DNA of 64,000 nt. It comes from Oscillospiraceae bacterium. Its GTDB lineage: Bacteria; Bacillota; Clostridia; Oscillospirales; Ruminococcaceae. Position 1 is the stretch's first letter; each line of letters starts with the position of its first letter. The DNA is taken from positions 32,702 to 96,701 of the forward strand of contig JAFVOU010000017.1 in the NCBI GenBank assembly GCA_017505635.1, in the 5' to 3' direction. Of this stretch, positions 34,989 through 44,245 are shown piece by piece. The notes under the pieces were generated by a model, which searched no databases, was not told the origin of the DNA, and worked only from the letters and a program-made list of their open reading frames with translations. The position numbers were made by a program, and so were the translations under genes.

Positions 34989-35306
34989 ATGGCACTTACA
35001 TCTAAACAGAGAGCTTTCCTTCGCGGTCAGGCACAGCATATGGTTGCAATTGTTCTCATCGGCAAAGAAGGCGTTACAGAAGCAACAGCAGAATCTATCA
35101 GAACAGCACTTGCAGCAAGAGAACTTGTAAAATGCAAGGTTCTTGACAACTGCCCTTACAAAGCAAAGGAAGCAGCAGAAATGTTCTGCGAATATATCGG
35201 CTGCGACAGCGTACAGGTTATCGGCAGCAAATTTGTTCTGTTTATGCAGAAGAAAAAAGATTCCATGTACGATATGAAAAACCTCACACTTATCGAAAAG
35301 AAATAA
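34989..35306 (+). CDS. yhbY: CRM-domain ribosome assembly RNA-binding protein YhbY (YqeI)
   Basis: A 105-residue protein made of one CRM (YhbY) domain: LTSKQRAFLRGQAQHM, the GKEGVTEA loop that contacts RNA, and the LVKCKVLDN block. It associates with pre-50S particles. Start ATG 34989 has AAAAGGAGACC upstream; an in-frame ATA/ATG further up does not. In B. subtilis yqeI (this gene), nadD, yqeK and rsfS (yqeL) are consecutive; the same set follows here with a fused nadD-yqeK. Confidence 0.93.
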   Translation: MALTSKQRAFLRGQAQHMVAIVLIGKEGVTEATAESIRTALAARELVKCKVLDNCPYKAKEAAEMFCEYIGCDSVQVIGSKFVLFMQKKKDSMYDMKNLTLIEKK

Positions 35307-35333
35307 TTTTACAGTTTTCCTGTGGAGAATAAG

Positions 35334-36509
35334 ATGAAAATTTTACTGTTTGGCGGTGCGTTTGACCCACCTCACAAAGGGCATGTTTCAATATTGAAAA
35401 AGGCTGCTCAGCATACGGATTTTGATAAAATCATCGTTATGCCTACAGGTACGCCAACCCATAAAAAAGGCTGTGTGGCACCGTTTGACGTGCGTCTGCA
35501 TATGGCAAAGCTGGCTTTTGGCGATATAGGGGAAAATGTGGAAATCAGTGATTATGAGGGGACAAACCTCAAAGATGATTACACCTATCTTACACTTGAG
35601 TATCTTAAAGAAAAGTACGATAATCCGCATATTTTTATGGCAATAGGTTCCGACAGTCTGTTAAGCCTTAACAGCTGGAAAAACGCACAGCAGGTTATGG
35701 ACAGCTGTACTGTTCTTGCATTTGCCAGGGAAGATGATGTGGAAGACGATATGGCGGAAAAAGAAGCCGAACTTGAAAAAACAGGTGCGGATATCCGCTT
35801 TATAAAGGTGGACCCTGTTGAGTTTTCATCCTCACAGTACCGCAAGGGCTTTGGCGAAGAAAACAGGGATTTTCTGCCGCAGAATGTGCAGAATATCATA
35901 GATGAATACGATATTTATGCGCAGGATGATATAACCCGCTGGAAAGGTACAGCAAGGCTGCTGGCAAAGCTGCTGCTGGATGAAAAGCGGTATATACACA
36001 CACTTAATGTTGAAAAACTTGCGGCAGAACTGGGAGAAAAATATTCCCTTGACGTGGAAAAACTGCGAGTTGCGGCACTGCTGCACGATATAATGAAAAA
36101 TGCTTCTTACGATATTCTGTTGCACAGAGCAAGTCAAAGTGGTATAATTAACAAAATAGAAGATAAGCCTAAACAGACTTTGCATGGCTTTGCAGCGGCA
36201 CATTATGCAGCAAAGGAAATGGATATACAGGACCAGGATATTCTTTGGGCTGTAAAAAGCCACACCTGCGGAAGATACGGAATGCAGGATATGGAAAAGG
36301 TCATCTACCTTGCAGATATGCTTTGTGAGGAAAGAAAGTTTGACAGCAAGGATTATCTTTTAGGTATAGCAAAGGAAAATCTGGACAAGGCAATGTATGC
36401 GGCACTGCAGCATTCACTTGAATGGATAAAATCAAAAGGCAATACTGTTGACACAGACAGCCTCGGCGCACTGGAATATTTTGCACAGCTTGCCGGGGAG
36501 ATATGTTAG
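35334..36509 (+). CDS. nadD: Fused nicotinate-nucleotide adenylyltransferase (NadD) and HD-domain Ap4A hydrolase (YqeK)
   Basis: One 391-residue frame without interruption joins two enzymes. Residues 1-200 are NadD, which makes deamido-NAD from nicotinate mononucleotide and ATP: LFGGAFDPPHKGH (the nucleotidyltransferase HxGH motif) and EFSSSQYRKG (the SSxxxR motif). Residues 205-391 are YqeK, a phosphohydrolase that splits diadenosine tetraphosphate: HTLNV, ALLHDIMK (HD), LHGFAAAHY, SHTCG and VIYLADML supply the metal ligands. In B. subtilis they are separate adjacent genes. Start ATG 35334 follows TGGAGAAT; GTG 35322 lies before that site and is less likely. Confidence 0.93.
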   Translation: MKILLFGGAFDPPHKGHVSILKKAAQHTDFDKIIVMPTGTPTHKKGCVAPFDVRLHMAKLAFGDIGENVEISDYEGTNLKDDYTYLTLEYLKEKYDNPHIFMAIGSDSLLSLNSWKNAQQVMDSCTVLAFAREDDVEDDMAEKEAELEKTGADIRFIKVDPVEFSSSQYRKGFGEENRDFLPQNVQNIIDEYDIYAQDDITRWKGTARLLAKLLLDEKRYIHTLNVEKLAAELGEKYSLDVEKLRVAALLHDIMKNASYDILLHRASQSGIINKIEDKPKQTLHGFAAAHYAAKEMDIQDQDILWAVKSHTCGRYGMQDMEKVIYLADMLCEERKFDSKDYLLGIAKENLDKAMYAALQHSLEWIKSKGNTVDTDSLGALEYFAQLAGEIC

Positions 36510-36519
36510 GAGGAAAAGT

Positions 36520-37599
36520 ATGAGCGACAAAAAAACATATAGAGCATCCGGCACGACTCCTGCTAAAAAAAGAGTTAAAAAGAAAAAAGACAATAAAAGA
36601 ACACTGGCTATCTGCCTTGCTGCAATCTGTATAGTAGGTGTTGTAATTTTTGCAGTTGACAGGGCAATTACAGGCATGTACAATCACGGCACAAATATCC
36701 CTGACGAACTTAAAACAGACAGCAAAATTGACCAGGACGTTGTAAATATTCTGGTTTGCGGCATCGACTGGGACGACGGAAGAACAGCAAAGATGACCGA
36801 CGTTATTGTTTATGCAACTCTTGACGTAAAGGCAAAACAGGTTTCATTGCTTCAGATTCCGCGTGATACCTTTGTAGGCGAACCGTCCCGCACAGGCAAA
36901 ATCAACGGTGTATATGGCGGCGGCAAGGAAAAAGACCCAATACTCAATGTGGTTAAAACTATCAATGAACGTTTTGGCCTTACAGTTGACCATTATGTAA
37001 CTCTGGACATGCAGTCCTTTACAATACTTATCGACCACCTTGAAAACGGTCTCAATATGTACGTTCCTTGTCCTATTATCCTCAAGGACGGCAACGGCAA
37101 TCAGCAGACACTTTACAGCGAAGCAGGCTGGTATCAGGTTGACGGTGTAACTGCCGAAGCAATCCTCAGAAACCGAAACTATCCTGAAGGTGACGTTCAG
37201 CGTCTTGAAGTGCAGAGTGCATTCTATGCATCCATCATCAAACACTTCAAAGAAGTTGGCGTAGTGGTAACAGCACAGCTGGTGCCTACATTTGCAAAAT
37301 TTATTACAACAGATATGCACTGGACACGTATGGTTGCACTGGCAACAGAAGTTCTCAATATGGACTTTAACAATATGCAGATTATCAAGCCTTCCGTTCA
37401 CGGATATGTGGCGGACGGTCAGGCAATAGTGGCTGTTGAAGAGGAAGAATGGCTGAATATTATCAACGAAAACTTCCGTCCTTATCAGGAACCTGTTGAA
37501 GATATTGTAACAGACGAAATCGGCGAAATTACACAGGACTACGGTGTTACACAGACAACAACACAGACAATCGGTGCTATTCTTGCAGGAGCACAGTAA
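36520..37599 (+). CDS. LytR-CpsA-Psr (LCP) family cell-wall polymer transferase
   Basis: LCP proteins attach wall teichoic acids or polysaccharides from lipid carriers to peptidoglycan. The 359-residue protein has a basic cytoplasmic start (KKRVKKKKDNKR), one membrane helix (about 29-48) and an extracellular LCP domain with NILVCGIDW, TDVIVYATLD, the arginine pair region LLQIPRDTFVG, NGVYGGG and LRNRNYPEGDVQR. ATG 36520 follows TTAGGAGGAAAAG. It is inserted between nadD-yqeK and rsfS, where B. subtilis has nothing, a layout seen in other Clostridia. Confidence 0.92.
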   Translation: MSDKKTYRASGTTPAKKRVKKKKDNKRTLAICLAAICIVGVVIFAVDRAITGMYNHGTNIPDELKTDSKIDQDVVNILVCGIDWDDGRTAKMTDVIVYATLDVKAKQVSLLQIPRDTFVGEPSRTGKINGVYGGGKEKDPILNVVKTINERFGLTVDHYVTLDMQSFTILIDHLENGLNMYVPCPIILKDGNGNQQTLYSEAGWYQVDGVTAEAILRNRNYPEGDVQRLEVQSAFYASIIKHFKEVGVVVTAQLVPTFAKFITTDMHWTRMVALATEVLNMDFNNMQIIKPSVHGYVADGQAIVAVEEEEWLNIINENFRPYQEPVEDIVTDEIGEITQDYGVTQTTTQTIGAILAGAQ

Positions 37600-37629
37600 T
37601 AAAACCAATAAGCTAATAAGGAGACATAT

Positions 37630-37986
37630 ATGAAAGGTTTGGAACTTTCCAAAAAAATTGCAGGATATCTTGATGCAAAAAAAGCAAAAGATATTAAAAT
37701 CATCAAAATTGATGACCTTACAGTTGTAACAGACTACATTGTTATTGCAACAGGTACTTCTACAACACAGGTTAAATCTCTTGCTGATGAAGTTGACTAT
37801 ATGGTTGACAAGGAACTTGGCAAACAGCCTGCAAGAGTAGAAGGCTACGAAAGCAAAAACTGGATTCTCTTGGACTACGAAACAGTTATTGTTCACGTTT
37901 TCCACCCACAGGCAAGAGAATACTACAATCTTGACAAACTCTGGGCAGACGGCACAGAAATTGAATTTGAACTTGGCGAAGAATAA
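37630..37986 (+). CDS. rsfS: Ribosome silencing factor RsfS
   Basis: RsfS binds L14 of the large subunit and stops subunit joining under starvation. The 118-residue protein has the DUF143 fold: KKAKDIKIIKIDDLTVVTDY at the N-terminal half, VIATGTSTTQVKSLADEV, and WILLDYETVIVHVFHPQAREYYNLDKLW near the C-terminus. ATG 37630 follows AATAAGGAGACAT. It ends the yhbY-nadD/yqeK-lcp-rsfS operon. Confidence 0.95.
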   Translation: MKGLELSKKIAGYLDAKKAKDIKIIKIDDLTVVTDYIVIATGTSTTQVKSLADEVDYMVDKELGKQPARVEGYESKNWILLDYETVIVHVFHPQAREYYNLDKLWADGTEIEFELGEE

Positions 37987-38019
37987 TTTGCCACATTAAT
38001 AATGTAAATAATTACTTTT

Positions 38020-38052
38020 CTAAAGCACGGCTTTTTACAGGCTGTGCTTTAG
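38020..38052 (+). promoter_or_regulatory. Strong hairpin between rsfS and leuS
   Basis: CTAAAGCACGGC and GCTGTGCTTTAG form a 12-bp stem (one G-U) around TTTTTACAG. There is no T run after it, so it is not a normal terminator; it could end rsfS mRNA by processing or act in the leuS leader. No T-box motif is present. Confidence 0.5.
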
Positions 38053-38079
38053 GCAGGTTATAAGGGGATAGAATAAATT

Positions 38080-40488
38080 ATGAAAGATTACAATTTTTCT
38101 GCCATAGAAAAGAAATGGCAAAAAATCTGGGATGATGAAAAGACATTTGCAGCAAAAAATGACTACACAATGCCTAAATTCTACGGTCTTGTAGAATTCC
38201 CATATCCATCAGGTGCAGGCCTTCACGTTGGTCATCCACGTTCCTACACAGCTATGGACATCATCTCCAGACAGAAACGTCTTGACGGCTACAACGTTAT
38301 GTATACAATGGGCTGGGACGCATTTGGTCTTCCAACCGAAAACTTTGCGATGAAAAACCACATTCATCCTGAAATTGTTACAAAAAACAACGTAGCACGT
38401 TTCAAACAGCAGCTTAAAATGCTTGGTCTGTCTTTCGACTGGGACAGAGAAATCAACACAACAGACAAAGACTACTACAAATGGACACAGTGGATTTTTA
38501 TCCAGCTTTACAAACAGGGCCTTGCTTACAAAAAAGAAATGAATGTAAACTGGTGCACAAACTGCAAGGTTGTTCTTGCAAACGAAGAAGTTGTAAACGG
38601 CGTTTGCGAACGCTGCAACAGCGAAGTTGTGCGCAAGGTAAAAAGCCAGTGGGTTCTCAAAATCACAGAATATGCTGACAAGCTTATCGACGGTCTTGAC
38701 AGCGTAAACTTTATCGACCGCGTTGTTGCACAGCAGAAAAACTGGATTGGCCGTTCCACAGGTGCTCAGGTTAAATTCAAAACAACACAGGGCGACGAAA
38801 TCGAAATCTACACAACAAGACCTGATACACTTTTTGGTGCTACATATATGGTTATGGCACCGGAACATGCCCTTGTTGAAAAATGGAAAGATGCACTTGT
38901 TAACTACGATGAAATCGTGGCATACCGTGATGCAGCTGCTAAAAAATCCGATATGGAAAGAACAGAACTTGCAAAGGACAAAACAGGTGTTGCACTTAAC
39001 GGTGTAAAAGCAATCAACCCTGCAACAGGCAAAGAAATTACAATCTTTGTTTCTGACTATGTTCTTGCAACATACGGCACAGGCGCAATTATGGCTGTTC
39101 CTGGCCACGACACACGCGACTGGGAATTTGCTAAAAAGTTCAATCTCCCAATCATCGAAGTTGTAAAAGGCGGCAATGTTGAAGAAGCTGCATTTACAGA
39201 CTGCGAAACAGGCGTTATGGTTAACAGCGGTTTCCTTGACGGTCTCTCCGTAGAAGAAGCAAAAGTTAAAATCATCGAATGGCTGGGCGAACAGGGAATC
39301 GGTGAAAGCAAAACAAACTATAAACTCCGCGACTGGATTTTCTCCCGTCAGAGATACTGGGGCGAACCAATCCCTATGATTTACTGTCCGCACTGCGGCT
39401 GGGAACCTGTTCCGGAAGACCAGCTTCCGCTTGAACTGCCTGAACTTATGGACTTTGAACCAACAGGCGAAGGCGAAAGCCCGCTTGCACGTCTTACAGA
39501 CTGGGTAAACACAACATGTCCAAAATGCGGCGCACCTGCAAAACGCGAAACAGATACAATGCCACAGTGGGCAGGTTCTTCCTGGTACTTCCTGCGTTAT
39601 ATCGACCCTAAAAACGGCGAAGCACTTGCAAGCAAGGAAGCAATGAACTACTGGATGCCTGTAGACTGGTACAACGGCGGTATGGAACACACAACACTCC
39701 ATCTGCTTTACAGCCGTTTCTGGCACAAATTCCTCTACGACATCGGTGCTGTAACATGCCCTGAACCATATGCAAAACGTACAAGCCATGGTATGATTCT
39801 TGGCGAAACAGGCGAAAAAATGTCCAAATCCCGCGGCAACGTAGTTAACCCTGACGATATCGTAAACGAATACGGCGCAGACACAATGCGTATGTACGAA
39901 ATGTTTATGGGTGACTTTGAAAAGGCTGCTCCTTGGAGTCAGTCTTCCATCAAGGGCTGCAAACGCTTCCTTGACAAAATCTGGAACCTGCAGGAAATCG
40001 TTGTTGACGGCGAAGAATACAGCGAAGATATGGTTGTTCCTTTCAACAAAACAATCAAAAAAGTTACTGAAGATATCCAGAACCTCGGTTTCAATACAGC
40101 TATCGCTGCAATGATGGCACTTCTCAACGAAATCGGTGCAAAAAAATCTATCAACAAGGCAGAATACAGAACACTGCTTGTTCTCCTCAACCCATTTGCT
40201 CCACATATTACAGAAGAAATCTGGGAAAATATGGGCTTTGGCGGTCAGATTGCACACACACAGTGGCCAAAATTTGACGAAGCCAAATGTGTTGAGGCAA
40301 CAGTGGAAATTCCTGTACAGATTAACGGTAAAATCCGTGCAAGAATCAATATGGCTCTTGACCTTTCCAAAGACGATATGCTTGCAGCTGCACTCAGCGA
40401 CGAAGCAATCAAAGCTGCAACAGAAGGCAAAACAGTTGTTAAAACAATCTGCGTTCCAAATAAATTGGTAAATATCGTAGTAAAATAA
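38080..40488 (+). CDS. leuS: Leucyl-tRNA synthetase
   Basis: The 802-residue class I synthetase charges tRNA-Leu. [17 protein letters not shown] contains the HIGH-type site near residue 48, [10 protein letters not shown] the KMSKS loop near residue 582, and the CP1 editing domain (about 220-410) includes [13 protein letters not shown] and the [15 protein letters not shown] segment. A zinc-ribbon insertion shows CPHCGW...[10 protein letters not shown] 38080 follows AAGGGGATAG. Unlike many Firmicutes synthetase genes it has no T-box leader that I can see. Confidence 0.97.
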   Translation: MKDYNFSAIEKKWQKIWDDEKTFAAKNDYTMPKFYGLVEFPYPSGAGLHVGHPRSYTAMDIISRQKRLDGYNVMYTMGWDAFGLPTENFAMKNHIHPEIVTKNNVARFKQQLKMLGLSFDWDREINTTDKDYYKWTQWIFIQLYKQGLAYKKEMNVNWCTNCKVVLANEEVVNGVCERCNSEVVRKVKSQWVLKITEYADKLIDGLDSVNFIDRVVAQQKNWIGRSTGAQVKFKTTQGDEIEIYTTRPDTLFGATYMVMAPEHALVEKWKDALVNYDEIVAYRDAAAKKSDMERTELAKDKTGVALNGVKAINPATGKEITIFVSDYVLATYGTGAIMAVPGHDTRDWEFAKKFNLPIIEVVKGGNVEEAAFTDCETGVMVNSGFLDGLSVEEAKVKIIEWLGEQGIGESKTNYKLRDWIFSRQRYWGEPIPMIYCPHCGWEPVPEDQLPLELPELMDFEPTGEGESPLARLTDWVNTTCPKCGAPAKRETDTMPQWAGSSWYFLRYIDPKNGEALASKEAMNYWMPVDWYNGGMEHTTLHLLYSRFWHKFLYDIGAVTCPEPYAKRTSHGMILGETGEKMSKSRGNVVNPDDIVNEYGADTMRMYEMFMGDFEKAAPWSQSSIKGCKRFLDKIWNLQEIVVDGEEYSEDMVVPFNKTIKKVTEDIQNLGFNTAIAAMMALLNEIGAKKSINKAEYRTLLVLLNPFAPHITEEIWENMGFGGQIAHTQWPKFDEAKCVEATVEIPVQINGKIRARINMALDLSKDDMLAAALSDEAIKAATEGKTVVKTICVPNKLVNIVVK

Positions 40489-40498
40489 AAAATAATTG

Positions 40499-40527
40499 TT
40501 GACAACTATAGGGTAAATCTGTATAAT
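40499..40527 (+). promoter_or_regulatory. Strong sigma-A promoter of rpsU
   Basis: TTGACA (40499-40504), 17 bases, TATAAT (40522-40527). Confidence 0.9.
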
Positions 40528-40592
40528 TAATCTGTGATGTTTAAATTGGTTAAACAAATCTCAGCTAAAAAAGCGTAAGGGAGTGAAAATAG

Positions 40593-40769
40593 ATGTCCGA
40601 AATCAGAGTAAAAGAAAATGAATCCTTGGATTCAGCACTTCGTCGCTTTAAGCGTTCATGTGCAAAATCTGGCGTTCTCGCAGAAGTTCGTAAACGTGAA
40701 CACTACGAAAAACCTTCTGTAAAACGTAAGAAAAAAGCAGAAGCTGCTCGCAAACGTAAATTTAAATAA
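40593..40769 (+). CDS. rpsU: 30S ribosomal protein S21
   Basis: A 58-residue basic protein: [20 protein letters not shown] at the start is the S21 signature, and the arginine/lysine tail [15 protein letters not shown] is typical. S21 lies near the mRNA exit and anti-Shine-Dalgarno region of the 30S subunit. The gene has a consensus promoter, the ribosome site AAGGGAGTG and its own terminator, and uses the codon set of highly expressed genes. Confidence 0.96.
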   Translation: MSEIRVKENESLDSALRRFKRSCAKSGVLAEVRKREHYEKPSVKRKKKAEAARKRKFK

Positions 40770-40781
40770 TTAGTTTGAACT

Positions 40782-40810
40782 AAAGCCGACTGAATTCAGT
40801 CGGCTTTTTG
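40782..40810 (+). terminator. Terminator of rpsU
   Basis: AAAGCCGACTGA/TCAGTCGGCTTT with a two-base loop region and a TTTTTG tail. Confidence 0.92.
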
Positions 40811-40954
40811 TTTTGCTGTATTAACCTGCATTTGCAATACAATTTACGGTATTGCACATAATATCGCTGTCAACAAAGCAAAATACCCTTGCAGATAAAC
40901 TGTTTAAGCTGTATGATAAACTTAACCAAAAGATTTATAAAAGGAGTGCTTTTT

Positions 40955-41944
40955 ATGAAATATATCGATTTACACTGCGATACACTTTGTATGGCATTTG
41001 AAACAAAGGATAAAAACATTTATGACCGTCCACAGTTTATGGTGGATATTAACCGCCTTAAAAAAGCAGGCGTGCTGGCACAGTTTTTTGCAATGTATAT
41101 GCCGCCGCAGGAATGGATACACAACATAAAGGCAGGCTGTACAGACGATGACTTTATCGATGACTTGTATGCAACACTCTGCGATGCAATTGCACAGCAT
41201 CCTGATGATATTGCCTGGGCAAAAAATGCTGTGGATATGGAAAACAATGCAAAACAGGGCAAGGTGAGCGCATTTCTCACTATCGAAGACGGCCGCAGTG
41301 TAAACGGCAGTTTTGAAAAATTTGATAAATATTACGATATGGGTGTGCGCCTTGTATCCCTGACACATAACTTTGAAAACTGTTTTGGCTATCCAAACAG
41401 CACCGACAGCAAAATTATGTCTGCAGGGCTTAAACCATTCGGGAAAGAAGCAGTTGAATATATGAATGATAAAGGTATTATCATCGACGTTTCCCACCTT
41501 TCCGACGGCGGTTTCTGGGATGTAATGGAACTGAGCAAAAAGCCGATTGTGGCTTCCCACTCCTGCGCCCGTGCACTTACACCTCATCAGAGAAATCTGA
41601 CAGATGAAATGATAAAGGCTATGGCAGATAAAGGCGGTGTGTGCGGTATCAACTTCTGCCCGTTATTTATTACTCCTGATTTGTCTGCAAATGGCGGATG
41701 GATTGAAGACAGCAAACTGGCTGACATTGTACGTCACGTTGTGCACCTTTACAATGTGGGCGGTAGCGATTTTGTGGCAATCGGCACCGACTTTGACGGC
41801 ATCGGCGGAAAGCTGGATATAGCAAGCCCGCTGGATATGGACAAACTTTTTGATGCACTGCTTAAAAATGGTATGAACGCTGCAGATGTGGAAAAAATTG
41901 CATACAAAAATGCCGAAAGACTTGTTAAAGATACATTGAAATAA
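40955..41944 (+). CDS. Membrane dipeptidase family (M19) zinc peptidase
   Basis: A 329-residue protein of the renal dipeptidase family, cytoplasmic here because no signal peptide is present. Metal ligands are visible in order: IDLHCDTL (HxD), TIEDGRS (the bridging Glu), IDVSHLSD and VASHSCARAL (two His), and IGTDFDGI near the end. The family hydrolyses dipeptides, often with a D-residue at the second place. Start ATG 40955 follows AAAAGGAGTGC. The next gene, a class I amidotransferase-like hydrolase, is 19 bases downstream, so the pair may act together in peptide or gamma-glutamyl amide use. Confidence 0.92.
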   Translation: MKYIDLHCDTLCMAFETKDKNIYDRPQFMVDINRLKKAGVLAQFFAMYMPPQEWIHNIKAGCTDDDFIDDLYATLCDAIAQHPDDIAWAKNAVDMENNAKQGKVSAFLTIEDGRSVNGSFEKFDKYYDMGVRLVSLTHNFENCFGYPNSTDSKIMSAGLKPFGKEAVEYMNDKGIIIDVSHLSDGGFWDVMELSKKPIVASHSCARALTPHQRNLTDEMIKAMADKGGVCGINFCPLFITPDLSANGGWIEDSKLADIVRHVVHLYNVGGSDFVAIGTDFDGIGGKLDIASPLDMDKLFDALLKNGMNAADVEKIAYKNAERLVKDTLK

Positions 41945-41963
41945 ATTTGCAACGGAGAAAAGT

Positions 41964-42671
41964 ATGAAAAAACCACTTATTGCCCTTATGCCATTATGGG
42001 ATAAAAAGCTGAACAGCTACTGGATGCTGCCGGGATATATGGATTTTATTATAAAAAGCGGCGGTATTCCCGTTATGCTTTCCTTCAGCGATGATGAACA
42101 GTCAGTAAAAGAAATTGCCGACCGATTTGACGGCTTTGTGTTTACAGGCGGCGATGATATTGACCCTGCCCGCTATGGTGAAGAAAAACTGGAACAGTGC
42201 GGCGAAGCCTGTGATGAACGCGACAGTCTTGAATTTGCACTTTTCAGAGAGGTGATAAAAACAGACAAACCGATACTGGGCATCTGCCGCGGTATGCAGT
42301 TTTTGAATGCTGCTCTTGGAGGCACGCTTTATCAGGACCTGCCAACACAGAAACCGGGTAACGTATGCCACAAACAGCCTGCACCTTTTGATGCACTCAC
42401 ACACAGTGTAACGGTGGAAAAAGGCACAAAACTGTACGATATTGTAGGCACAGAAAAGCTTATGGTAAACACTCTGCATCATCAGGCAGTGGACAAAATT
42501 GCCCCTTGCCTTGTGCCTTGTGCAGCAGCAGATGACGGCCTTGTGGAAGCAGTTTGTGCCCCCGAAAAAGCCTTTCTGCTGGGGGTTCAGTGGCATCCTG
42601 AAATGATATTCAACCACGAAGAAAACAGCATAAAAATAGGCAAAGCCTTTGTGGAGGCATGCATAAAATAA
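41964..42671 (+). CDS. Gamma-glutamyl-gamma-aminobutyrate hydrolase-like (peptidase C26) protein
   Basis: A 235-residue class I glutamine-amidotransferase-like hydrolase. The nucleophile elbow is ILGICRGMQFLNAALGG, FTGGDDIDPARYGE supplies the oxyanion-hole region, and GVQWHPEM holds the catalytic His. This is the PuuD/YvdE branch, which cleaves gamma-glutamyl amide bonds. The substrate cannot be fixed; no putrescine pathway genes are nearby. It begins at ATG 41964 after AACGGAGAAAAG, 19 bases behind the dipeptidase gene. Confidence 0.88.
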   Translation: MKKPLIALMPLWDKKLNSYWMLPGYMDFIIKSGGIPVMLSFSDDEQSVKEIADRFDGFVFTGGDDIDPARYGEEKLEQCGEACDERDSLEFALFREVIKTDKPILGICRGMQFLNAALGGTLYQDLPTQKPGNVCHKQPAPFDALTHSVTVEKGTKLYDIVGTEKLMVNTLHHQAVDKIAPCLVPCAAADDGLVEAVCAPEKAFLLGVQWHPEMIFNHEENSIKIGKAFVEACIK

Positions 42672-42807
42672 ACGGGTGAATATAAAAAACCTGTTTTTGC
42701 ATCGGTGTTAAAGGGTGTTTCGGCCTGTGTAAGCGATTGTAAAAACAAACAGAAAAGTTTCCGTTCTGCGGCAGGACGGCTGTGATACATAATAAAGAGG
42801 AGGCAAT

Positions 42808-43551
42808 ATGGCAAGAAAAGGAAAAGGCGTTATGACAGCGGCAATTGTGATTTTTTTGGCTTTCGGTGCATCCATTTGTCTGGCGGGATGCACAGGAAAA
42901 AACTATCGGGTGGATTATGACGGACGTAAGGAACTTTATAAAGGGGCAAAGGATTTCTACAGGGCAGGGAAGGAAGTAAAACTTTACTGCAGAATGCCTG
43001 TTACGGATACAAACTGTTCCTTTTATCTTGACGGTGAAGCTGTTAACTGTGATTACGACGAAAAAGAGGGCTGTATCATTCGTTTTATCATGCCAGAGCA
43101 CGATGTTAAGCTGGAGTGCCGTGACAGTGAAAGTGCAGTATATAGTTCACCTCAATGGGGAGGAGAAGCAGATGTGATGCTGCTTAGCTGTTACCGTGCG
43201 GCGGTGTCATCTGTGGAAGGTGACGGGTACCATGAACTGGTGCTTACTACAACCGGCAATCCGGAAGAAATACGGCTGGATGAGTATATCAAAGCCGAAG
43301 ATGCGGAGGAAATCCGGACAACATTTTATATCTCCTGGCAGGCAGCACAGGAAATTCTGCTGCAGATTGAAGAATATGGTCTTTCCGGATGGAATGACCT
43401 GGAGGACGGTGTCAGCATTGACGGTGCTGAAAAGGTCTGCAGGTTCTGGGATGGAGAAAGATATATAAGAGTGTCATCTGACTGTATGCCCGAAGATGGT
43501 GAAGAAAAGCTGGACACATTGTTTGATATGGTAAAAAGCTGTGCGCAGTGA
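42808..43551 (+). CDS. Putative lipoprotein of unknown function
   Basis: A 247-residue protein with a signal peptide (basic start, hydrophobic residues 9-27) and lipobox LAGC, so it is probably anchored on the outer face of the membrane. Residues 45-110 (KLYCRMPVTDTNCSFYLDGE, then FIMPEHDVKLEC) look like a small beta-sandwich repeat seen in other Clostridia surface lipoproteins; the remainder is unknown. A second half contains the ISWQAAQEILLQIEEYGLSGW helix. It stands alone behind AAAGAGGAGGC. Codons use more GGA, CGT/CGG and AGG than its neighbours, which hints at recent acquisition. Confidence 0.65.
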   Translation: MARKGKGVMTAAIVIFLAFGASICLAGCTGKNYRVDYDGRKELYKGAKDFYRAGKEVKLYCRMPVTDTNCSFYLDGEAVNCDYDEKEGCIIRFIMPEHDVKLECRDSESAVYSSPQWGGEADVMLLSCYRAAVSSVEGDGYHELVLTTTGNPEEIRLDEYIKAEDAEEIRTTFYISWQAAQEILLQIEEYGLSGWNDLEDGVSIDGAEKVCRFWDGERYIRVSSDCMPEDGEEKLDTLFDMVKSCAQ

Positions 43552-43586
43552 CGGACAGCAAAAGAATACGTACAGCAGATAAAGAT

Positions 43587-43619
43587 AAAAGCCAAGCTGA
43601 AAAATTCAGCTTGGCTTTT
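43587..43619 (+). terminator. Terminator after the lipoprotein gene
   Basis: AAAAGCCAAGCTGA/TCAGCTTGGCTTTT, a 14-bp stem with an AAAAT loop. Confidence 0.92.
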
Positions 43620-43671
43620 GGTATTTAAAAAAATCAGCTCTGAAAACAGCAATGTTATTAAGATAAAAAAT

Positions 43672-43754
43672 ATGTCATTCCGAGAATTTTTAATTTCGAA
43701 GAATCTCCCGGTTTCTATATGCAGAGAGATTCTTCGCTTTACTCAGAATGACAT
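43672..43754. repeat. Palindromic intergenic repeat (two nested inverted repeats)
   Basis: The outer arms are ATGTCATTCCGAG (43672-43684) and CTCAGAATGACAT (43742-43754); the inner arms are CGAAGAATCTC (43697-43707) and GAGATTCTTCG (43726-43736). The 83-base element would fold into a long hairpin and lies between two converging genes. The TGTCATTC...GAATGACA core returns at 56762-56799. This is the style of the small palindromic repeats (GTCATTCTGAG...GAAGAATCTC) found between genes in many bacteria. Confidence 0.8.
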
Positions 43755-43770
43755 TTGTTTTTGTATAATA

Positions 43771-44235
43771 TTATTTGTCTTTTTTAAATATAAGAAATTT
43801 GCTCAGGAAATAGTTGGTAAGGATAACCACAATCTGTCCCACAACCTTTGTAATGATAACGCCTATGCCAAGCACATCGATAAACAGCCAGATAATGCCG
43901 TTTTCCATCCACAGGGTGAGAAATCTGCCTGCCGCAAAGCTGATAATTTCTCTTACAATGCCTTTAAAAGTATGGCTTTTTTCGGTGAATACCCAGGTGC
44001 GGTTGGTTATGTAGGCAAAGGCAACGGCGATAACCCATGATATGTTGTTGGAGGTGATTTCTTCAAGACCGAAAGTATAAACACCGATTGCAAAGGAAAT
44101 AAGCGCAATAAAGAATGTGCATCCGCCAAAGAACAGATACAGCAACCCTTCCTTGTGCTTTTTATAGAACGGATTAAAGATGTTTATAAGGGGAAGTTCC
44201 ATTATTTTGTCAAAAATATCTTTTTTTGGTTCCAT
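43771..44235 (-). CDS. GtrA family membrane protein
   Basis: A 154-residue protein with four likely membrane helices, the standard GtrA size and layout. GtrA-like proteins are thought to help move lipid-linked sugars for surface glycosylation. Motifs: FFGGCTFFIALISF at the first helix, the AVAFAYITNRTWVF loop, and NYFLSKFLIFK at the end. RBS AAAGGAGAAAA precedes its ATG (44235). It follows mtaB on the minus strand with a gap of 10 bases and is probably cotranscribed. Confidence 0.88.
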   Translation of the reverse strand: MEPKKDIFDKIMELPLINIFNPFYKKHKEGLLYLFFGGCTFFIALISFAIGVYTFGLEEITSNNISWVIAVAFAYITNRTWVFTEKSHTFKGIVREIISFAAGRFLTLWMENGIIWLFIDVLGIGVIITKVVGQIVVILTNYFLSKFLIFKKDK

Positions 44236-44245
44236 TTTTTCTCCT

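Noticed and set aside
36448..36519. A 24-codon longer start for the LCP protein
   Set aside because: It overlaps the end of nadD-yqeK in another frame; ATG 36520 has a strong AGGAGG and the normal basic N-terminus.
38000..38080. A T-box in front of leuS
   Set aside because: No GGTGG-ACC antiterminator motif and too little space; only a simple hairpin is there.
38209..40557. A very long open frame (782 codons) on the minus strand opposite leuS, and similar long minus-strand frames opposite pgi, der, topA and trmFO
   Set aside because: They are shadows of codon bias in strongly expressed genes; the peptides are Cys/Phe/His-rich, match nothing and lack ribosome sites.
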